This document shows, one piece after another, positions 55,905 to 64,000 of a DNA stretch of 64,000 nt. The translations under genes were made by a program, and so were the position numbers. Numbering within the stretch: the first letter of the stretch is position 1; each line of letters opens with the position of its first letter. The DNA comes from Adiantum capillus-veneris (taxonomy: Eukaryota; Streptophyta; Polypodiopsida; Polypodiales; Pteridaceae): the NCBI GenBank assembly GCA_014529385.2, contig CM043970.1, forward strand, positions 63,778,996 through 63,842,995, in the 5' to 3' direction. The notes beneath the pieces are model-generated. The model saw only the letters and a list, made by a program, of their open reading frames with translations, did no database searches and was not told the DNA's origin.

Positions 55905-57500
55905 ATTGGATGCCAGGAACCCATGAACAATGGACAATACAAGGTTGATTTTTTACAAGACTGCATGATTTTATGATCTTTGAAGCATTTTAGTGGATAA
56001 AATTGTTAGGTTGAATTAAACTGGTATCATTGTTTGGGAAAGGATTGCTTCAACTTAGTGTTGAGCCGATTGAAAATCGAGACTAGCTAGCTGCAAACCA
56101 TGGTAAACGAAAGAAAAACTGACGAAATATGTGAGAAAGTCGTCCAAAAATTTTGCAAATCTCAAAATTTATGCTAATAATTCCGGTTTTCTTCTTTGTG
56201 AGGAGGAAACTCGACCGACAGCCGCTTAATAAAAGAGACTTTCTCGAACGTTAACACTGGTAGGAATCAAGCTATAAAATGCAAGAAATGTAAAGCCATG
56301 TGAAATTGTGAAATGAAAGGTGAAATGAAAAGAACTAATTAATATATGTGTGTGTGTGTAGAATTTATTAGAATTATGCAAGGTGAAGCTTCACTTTAGC
56401 ATCTAAAACAATAGAATGCCAAAAAAAAAACATATATGTGTGTAATTTTTACTAAAATTATGCAAGGTGAAGCTTCACTTTGGCATTCTAAAACAATAGA
56501 ATGCAAGAAAAGTAAAATATGTCACGATGTGAAATAAAAGATAAGTCTCCATCGCATGGATTGAGAACAATGAAAGTCTCCCAAACCCAACACAACACTT
56601 TTAGAAAGCCAAAAATTTAATGTGATGACAAGTTGAGGCTACTGTCAACTCAAGGATATAATAGGCACTAGGGACACATTGACTCGGCAAGATAGTTTGC
56701 TTTAATTTGTTCAGGACAAGGCATGGGCATGGATGACTAAGATGCATAGCTAAAATACACTTAATTATAAATACTCCATAACTTGGTATTAGTGTTCAGG
56801 AAAAGTGTGCCTCAGCTTCGCCTTGAGCCATTTGAAAAATTAAAACAATCAATTGAAGGGAGGGGAAGAAGGAGAAAATCCGCTTGAAAAGTTCAAGAAA
56901 TAGAGTTAAATTGTTAAAAACTATCGATTATTTTAAAAAATTTCCTCTTTGGATCTATCCTAAAGGGAATTTTGTATGTTTGTGAAATTGATTTTTTTTA
57001 AAACATTGCATGGTAAGCCTACGTATGAAAAGGTTGAGAGCTATATTAACTATATTTGAATATTTTTACACTAAAATTTTGATGTTGAATCTGTTAGACT
57101 ACCCTTGGGCCGTAGCCAGTGAGCTATATGCATCCCTCCATATGTACTACAGAAATGGACCAATAAGCAAATACCGTCTTTAAAGGTTGTTGGCATGACT
57201 ATGGTCTTTCAAAGAGAAATTTAAATCTTAGAGGTGACGGTGGGTTTACGCTCTTTTTGTAGTTCTGCTCATATTGTTTCATAGTATTATTGAACGGCGT
57301 TGAGTGATGATGATTCTGTGATGATGATTCTCTAGATGCATGTAGGCTCAAGGCATATGCAACAATTAATGAGATCTAAGACCCTGCCAACCTCCCTCAG
57401 TCCTCTCCCTATGTGTGTATGTGTGTGTGCCTATCATCAACAACTTCTACAAGTTTCTAGGACAAAAGATCCTAAGGGGGACCCAAAGAGGCAAGCTTAA
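55902..57500. other. AT-rich DNA with a local duplication
   Basis: A block of about 75 bp with gcaaggtgaagcttcacttt occurs at about 56360-56420 and 56445-56510. No gene seen. Confidence 0.5.
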
Positions 57501-57509
57501 GGTTCATCA

Positions 57510-57545
<36 letters not shown>

Positions 57546-57588
57546 TTTGCACACCCACTCTGCCATCTGTCACATGCATATCTGTGAA

Positions 57589-57647
<59 letters not shown>

Positions 57648-58741
57648 TCTCTGTGACCGAGATCTTTTGTGTAGCCATGGAAGAATTAGTACGGTAAATT
57701 GCATCTAAAGTCTCCGCTTCTCGGTCTCTGAAGAATCTTTGATTTGGCTTGGGGTTGCCGAAAAGCTCATAAAGGGCTGAAGAAGATTTCCTCTTTCCTA
57801 TTAATTAGTAGTTCATGGGAGCTGGCATCACCATAGCCAAGAAGCTCATCACCTGCTTTGCTTAGTAAAGACCTACTGCAATCAAAGGAGCTAAGATATA
57901 TCAGACCTACGAGCACTATACTCATTAGAGAGAGAGACAGAGGGGAGGAGTGAAGGAGAGTTGTTGCTTGCCATGGCCACCTAAGCGGGTCGGAGAGGTG
58001 TAGCTTGAAGCAGTGGAGAGGAGTAGCCCATTGCCATCACACAAAGGAGCTGCAGTCGGCTTAACCCTAAACACTCTGAGCCTGTGGCACTACAAATTCA
58101 TTTGCACTAAGAGGTACTAAAGTACATTGGTCAGGATCTCTCTCTGTTTTATGATGAGTCTTTAGTCGGGAAAGTGAAGGTGAGACGGCGAGACAAGAGG
58201 CTGCACCTACCTATCCCATTGGTAATGGTGAGCATACTCATTGCAAGGACAAACTTTTCTTAGCAATGCCTCAAAAATGCTTAAGTTGACATGTCAATCT
58301 ATGATGCATTCACAAAATCACCATGATAATCTTCATTATTAGGATGTTGTCTCTGGGAGCGCATTTAGTGCAAGATATGTCCAATACAAGCCGAGCAAGG
58401 AAGCTCCAGATTCTGCCTAGAGGAGGCAAAGCAAGTGCTCCAATGTAACCTTCATATGCTTTTGCAACTCAACCAATGGTCAGGATTGTACGATTTTTTA
58501 AAAATCATCTTTTTAACTTTTTACTCTATTAAGGCAACCCATATTCTTGCAAGGAAATGTGGCTAATCATAGAGACAAGCGGGAAGTTGAGTTGGGGAAG
58601 TTGATGTGGGACATGAGATAGGAGGTCGGACCCACACATTAATGGGAGGCGAAGGGGCAGGTGCACAAGTGGCCAAGGGGCACTGAACAATCGAGAACCG
58701 TCTCAAGCCAGAACTGTCAAGAATCATCTCTCTCTATATGT

Positions 58742-58831
<90 letters not shown>

Positions 58832-59077
58832 ACCTGCAACTACAAGTAAGAGGGAAAAAGAGAGACATTGCACTATTGCACATGCAAAAGGCTCCGGAAA
58901 ATTAGCCTAATTTGATAAGTTTTAGTGTAATTAGCACCAAATGCTTCCACTTTTGACTTAAACATCCAAAAAGTTTAGGGTGCGGCTTTGGTCCACGGAA
59001 AATGCTATTGGCAAGCCATGGTCATAGGAACATCAGATAGAAAGAGAAAAGCGCATGCGTCAATGCTTGAAATAAGT

Positions 59078-59142
<65 letters not shown>

Positions 59143-59455
59143 ATCCACACCGGTTCTTGAATAAACAAAAACCTACAAATAAAAAATTGTCAAGCCTAAT
59201 TGTTTGTGGAGAGCTGGCACTATGGTCTCTCTAAAAAAGTATAAGAAACGGAAGCGGTGCCCTGCCCTGTAGCGTTTATGTGTTGTGCCAAGCAAATGCA
59301 TGTGCATGGAAAATTGGATGCAGATAACGGACCTTGCGGTGTTGTCAAGCTGGAGCCGCGCTTGTGCAATTGGAACGTGCAATATTGTGAATATATGTTC
59401 TCCTTTCCATATAGAAAACACGACAGATGTAACTTTATGTTATATGTCCTCAAAT

Positions 59456-59508
<53 letters not shown>
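57510..59508. repeat. Microsatellite-rich interval
   Basis: (TC)n about 57513-57542 and 57591-57651; (TG)n then (GA)n about 58745-58830; (GA)n about 59083-59140; (TC)n about 59459-59506. Between them only short frames with no recognisable domain. Confidence 0.93.
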
Positions 59509-59509
<1 letters not shown>

Positions 59510-59689
59510 CGTTGCTTCGGTCATCAATTATGTCTTCTTGCCTCTTTGCTGACTAACTCGCGTTATGTTTCGTTCTTCCTAACTGCACATGATAATGGGC
59601 ATCTTGAGGTCGGTATCTCCATAGCGGAAGGCACTATATTCAGTCCACTCGTCAATAATCGAAACACACATCTGATGGACATTAGTACG

Positions 59690-60479
59690 GGTGGTTCCGC
59701 TCGATATTGCTCTGCAATTTTCTTCAAGTTGGCAAGATTGTCAAGACCAATCTGATTATAATGCCTGGTAAGAGGTGATGAGCCACTCACAACCCATGTG
59801 TTCGCCGCAATTGAAGATTGCCTTTATGGTTGGTAAAATGAATGACCGTATCATTCTTGAAGATGTTGACTTCCTCAATACCAGGAATAATATTTACACC
59901 CAATCTTTTCAAGGTGTTTTGCAATCTCTTAGAGACATACTGGTAGATCTGTTATTTTAATCTACTAGAATCTCCCGAGATCTTTGATAATCCTTTTGCT
60001 CCTCACCTTCTTGAGGCATTCACTCAATCTCTCAAAAAGCTTTATGCAGTATTTGAACGCGGACACTCGGAGCATCCCTCTCAGCATTGATATCAAACCG
60101 GGCTGCGTCCGCATGATGCCTGCTAATTCAATTGTTTTAAATAAAAAAAAGGGAAAAATTGGCCTTGGCCTTGCCCGTCGTCCCTCAGCTGCAAACGCTC
60201 TGCGTGTAGGAATTGTGAGCGTAGAAGGAGCCCTCTCAACGCGCATGCTACAGGTCTCCTTGCTGTGAGAAAGCACGTGAAGAGCCGAGTAGGGTCTCCT
60301 TGCTGTGAATGAGAGATACTGCGAAGATTCCTTTTAATGGGAATTTTCACAAATCGTTGTCACATACTCTTGTAATCTGTGGTGGTTGTCTTGAGGACAA
60401 CCTTCTTCTTTCTTCTTATAGTTCCTTTGCCCCCATCATGTACGGCATTGGCCATCTTCAAGAGCTTCTCTCTATTCAT
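59690..60479 (-). pseudogene. BTF3 / NAC-beta pseudogene with internal insertion
   Basis: BTF3 is the beta subunit of the nascent polypeptide-associated complex, which binds emerging chains at the ribosome. From ATG 60479 the minus strand reads MNREKLLKMANAVHDGGKGT then IRRKK...KTTTTDYK, the conserved N-terminus. After a 426-bp interruption (59941-60366) it resumes [20 protein letters not shown] then [15 protein letters not shown] frameshift leads to [12 protein letters not shown], and after a small deletion NQIGLDNLANLKKIAEQY. Similarity ends near 59690, so the acidic C-terminus is missing. The lack of introns over most of the length suggests a retrocopy. Confidence 0.85.
59941..60366. mobile_element. 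426-bp insertion inside the BTF3 pseudogene
   Basis: Bounded by ctctt at 59936-59940 and 60367-60371, a possible 5-bp target duplication. No terminal inverted repeats. On the plus strand a frame reads SPEIFDNPFAPHLLEAFTQS then LKKLYAVFERG, protein-like but unidentified. A phrase with gggtctccttgctgtga occurs twice (about 60255 and 60293). Confidence 0.5.
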
Positions 60480-62180
<1,701 letters not shown>

Positions 62181-62570
62181 GGTTAAAAAGTACATTTCTC
62201 TGTCAGTGTGGCTGCCAACAGCCAGCAACCCATCCTCTCCCTTGCCCTTGAGCTGTAGGCAATGCAGTCGATCATCCTCGCCCTCGACGAGCAAGCGCTG
62301 CCCTTGAACGCTGGCTTGCAATTAGGTGTCAAATACCTTGAGCTACGGGCACATCATCGAGCTGGCTGCCAAGCTGAGCCTCAAGCTGTGGATACACATC
62401 GAGCCTCGATTGGAGGTTAAAAAGCACATTCTTTACCAATGTAGCTACCAACATCTAGCAACCCATCATCGCCCTTGCCCTTGAACTGCAAGCAATGCGG
62501 CCGGGCATCCTCGCCCTCGACCAACAAGTGTTGCCTTTAACGGTAGTGGCTTGCAAGGACCTCGAGCAGT
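62181..62570. repeat. Diverged tandem duplication, period about 230 bp
   Basis: 62181-62335 and 62411-62565 share phrases such as aggttaaaaag, agcaacccatc and gcatcctcgccctcgac-like words with many substitutions. Confidence 0.7.
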
Positions 62571-62943
62571 TTGGAGGGTTATGTCGAGGCGTATCTTTGA
62601 TTTCTTTTTTCTGCCAGAGGCTGAGGGCGTCTCACTCGTCATGTCATAATAAGCTGCACATCAACAGGCTTCAACATCATAATGGCGAGCTCAATTTCAA
62701 TTAAGCCTAGTCAATAGAACATCCACCACACTAAGTGAGACAAGGCATTAAGGGCGGGTATTAGGTTTTAGGCCCAGTGGCGGGGCGCCTGTCCACTTGC
62801 TCTATTCATGGTTATAATGAGAATAAGAAGTTTGAGAGGTATTTCTCTCAAGTTTTCCACCAAGATAGGCTACTGTGTATGCTCATCTCCTTTCCCCTTC
62901 TCTCCTTCCCACTCTTGCACTCACCACACGACATTCCTACAAG

Positions 62944-62955
62944 TGGTATCAGAGC
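62944..62955 (+). promoter_or_regulatory. Retroelement primer binding site (tRNA-Met type)
   Basis: tggtatcagagc, exact. The sequence to its left (about 62700-62940) is presumably the LTR, but its start and partner were not found. Confidence 0.7.
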
Positions 62956-63461
62956 TCAGGGAGGACCTCGGATCCATCCCGCACGTGCAGCCCTTCCAAA
63001 ATCAAGGCATACAGGTGAATTGAGCATGGAGTGTGTAAGGAATTGAAGGCTAGAATCGAGCAATGGGTAGGCAGAACTCATAGCTAGGCAAAGTGAGCAG
63101 GCAGTCAAGGCATGTGAATCCGAGGCCAAGCAAAGGGGAATCTTGCAAGCAAGTCTTAGAAGTGAGCTGAAAATTGGAGCGCAATAGGGCCCGTGAGCAA
63201 GAAATCTTGAGCAGGGCCGAACACACACACACACACACACACACCTGCAACTCGTCAGAAATCCGACAATGCAGCAAAAGGGGCTTCGATTTTTTAAAAA
63301 AAAACCTTTGCCTTACGCACTTTGTGTGCAAGGGACCGCTCCCACCTGCGACCTCGACAACACACCCCCCCTCCCCCCCCAACCACCAAACCCAAGAGTG
63401 AGAGAGAGAGAGAGAGAAGGGCTTGAGAGACAGAGATTGAGCAAGCGAGCTTGTGAGAAAG

Positions 63462-63510
<49 letters not shown>

Positions 63511-64000
63511 GGCTTCATCTCGGCATCAAAGACTCCCGTCCGACGACGGGAGGCGGCCTTAGCATCGACGACTCACCACTTTGCATCGGCATTGACATCT
63601 GTGAGAGCGGATCAACTAGCTCTCGAGTAGTCCTTGAGATCGCATCAGTTTCGGCATTCTTTGACAGCACGACACGCTGGATTTTTGACATCCGACCCGA
63701 ATGTCGATTTTTTTACGGACGACTGTGCTTGTGACGTGCATGGGTGAGGTGCCTCTACCACAGAGGAGTGACACCCGGCATCGACACCAAGCGCATTGAT
63801 TTTTCTCTACGACACAATTATTTGCTATAACTCTCTTGGCGGCTACTTGACTAGTGCATATCTGTACAGCGGCTAAAATCGGCACCGACATTCCCATATC
63901 GACATCAACATTGCAGGTTACAAGGGGCTTTTGAGTCCGTTTACACATAGTTTCTCCAGGTTTCTAGACGCTTACAGGCATAGCGTCTTTTAGGTAATTT
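62956..64000. other. Presumed retroelement interior, no surviving gene
   Basis: It follows a primer binding site but carries no recognisable gag. Contains (AC)n about 63223-63243 and (GA)n about 63397-63416 and 63463-63507. Phrases with catcg/gacatc recur between 63540 and 63910. Confidence 0.4.

Overview
The window is nuclear DNA from a land plant. The evidence is a spliced plant-type START-domain lipid-binding gene, Ty1/copia and gag-bearing LTR elements primed by initiator tRNA-Met, a hAT transposon with a DUF659-type transposase, LINE-like ORFs with a reverse-transcriptase zinc-binding domain, and a decayed copy of the plant BTF3 / NAC-beta gene. The very long introns, sparse genes and extreme density of (AG/CT)n microsatellites suggest a large, repeat-rich genome such as a fern or gymnosperm. 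That placement is inference and the species is not resolved.

Layout. 1-9.8 kb: AT-rich, no intact gene; a possible decayed Ty3/gypsy tail (to about 2.96 kb) and microsatellites. 9.8-10.1 kb: SINE-like repeats. 11.7-40.7 kb: one gene on the + strand, assembled here from six exons (11688-11866, 14955-15132, 17932-18195, 18467-18548, 18639-18802, 40397-40672). The junction phases all agree, giving a 1143-nt CDS and a 380-residue START protein with a membrane segment near each end. Intron 5 is 21.6 kb. It holds a SINE-like repeat, LTRs of two families, a gag-only minus-strand element (23089-27723, TSD attag) containing a large inverted repeat, and a nested stack. In that stack a host LTR is interrupted by a hAT element (28256-38219, 8-bp TSD tgttgatg), which is itself interrupted by a non-autonomous LTR element (29011-35681, TSD tgtt). 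The right edge of the stack has a 443-bp tandem duplication, a 43-nt poly-C tract and a LINE-like 3' fragment.

40.7-45.3 kb: 3' flank, a SINE-like repeat and an LTR with its primer binding site. 45.3-52.5 kb: a decayed Ty1/copia element whose gag-protease block is reversed relative to its pol, with a 1.65-kb insertion splitting pol. 52.5-64 kb: mostly microsatellite-rich DNA, a BTF3 pseudogene on the minus strand (59.7-60.5 kb), a duplicated 0.23-kb block and another LTR primer binding site.

Only the START gene looks functional. Everything else is mobile-element sequence or debris. The most notable structure is the inverted repeat at 24671-25585. Each arm carries an array of heat-shock-element-like motifs followed by a TATA-like box, and the two face each other, so it could act as a convergent, hairpin-forming, stress-responsive promoter pair.
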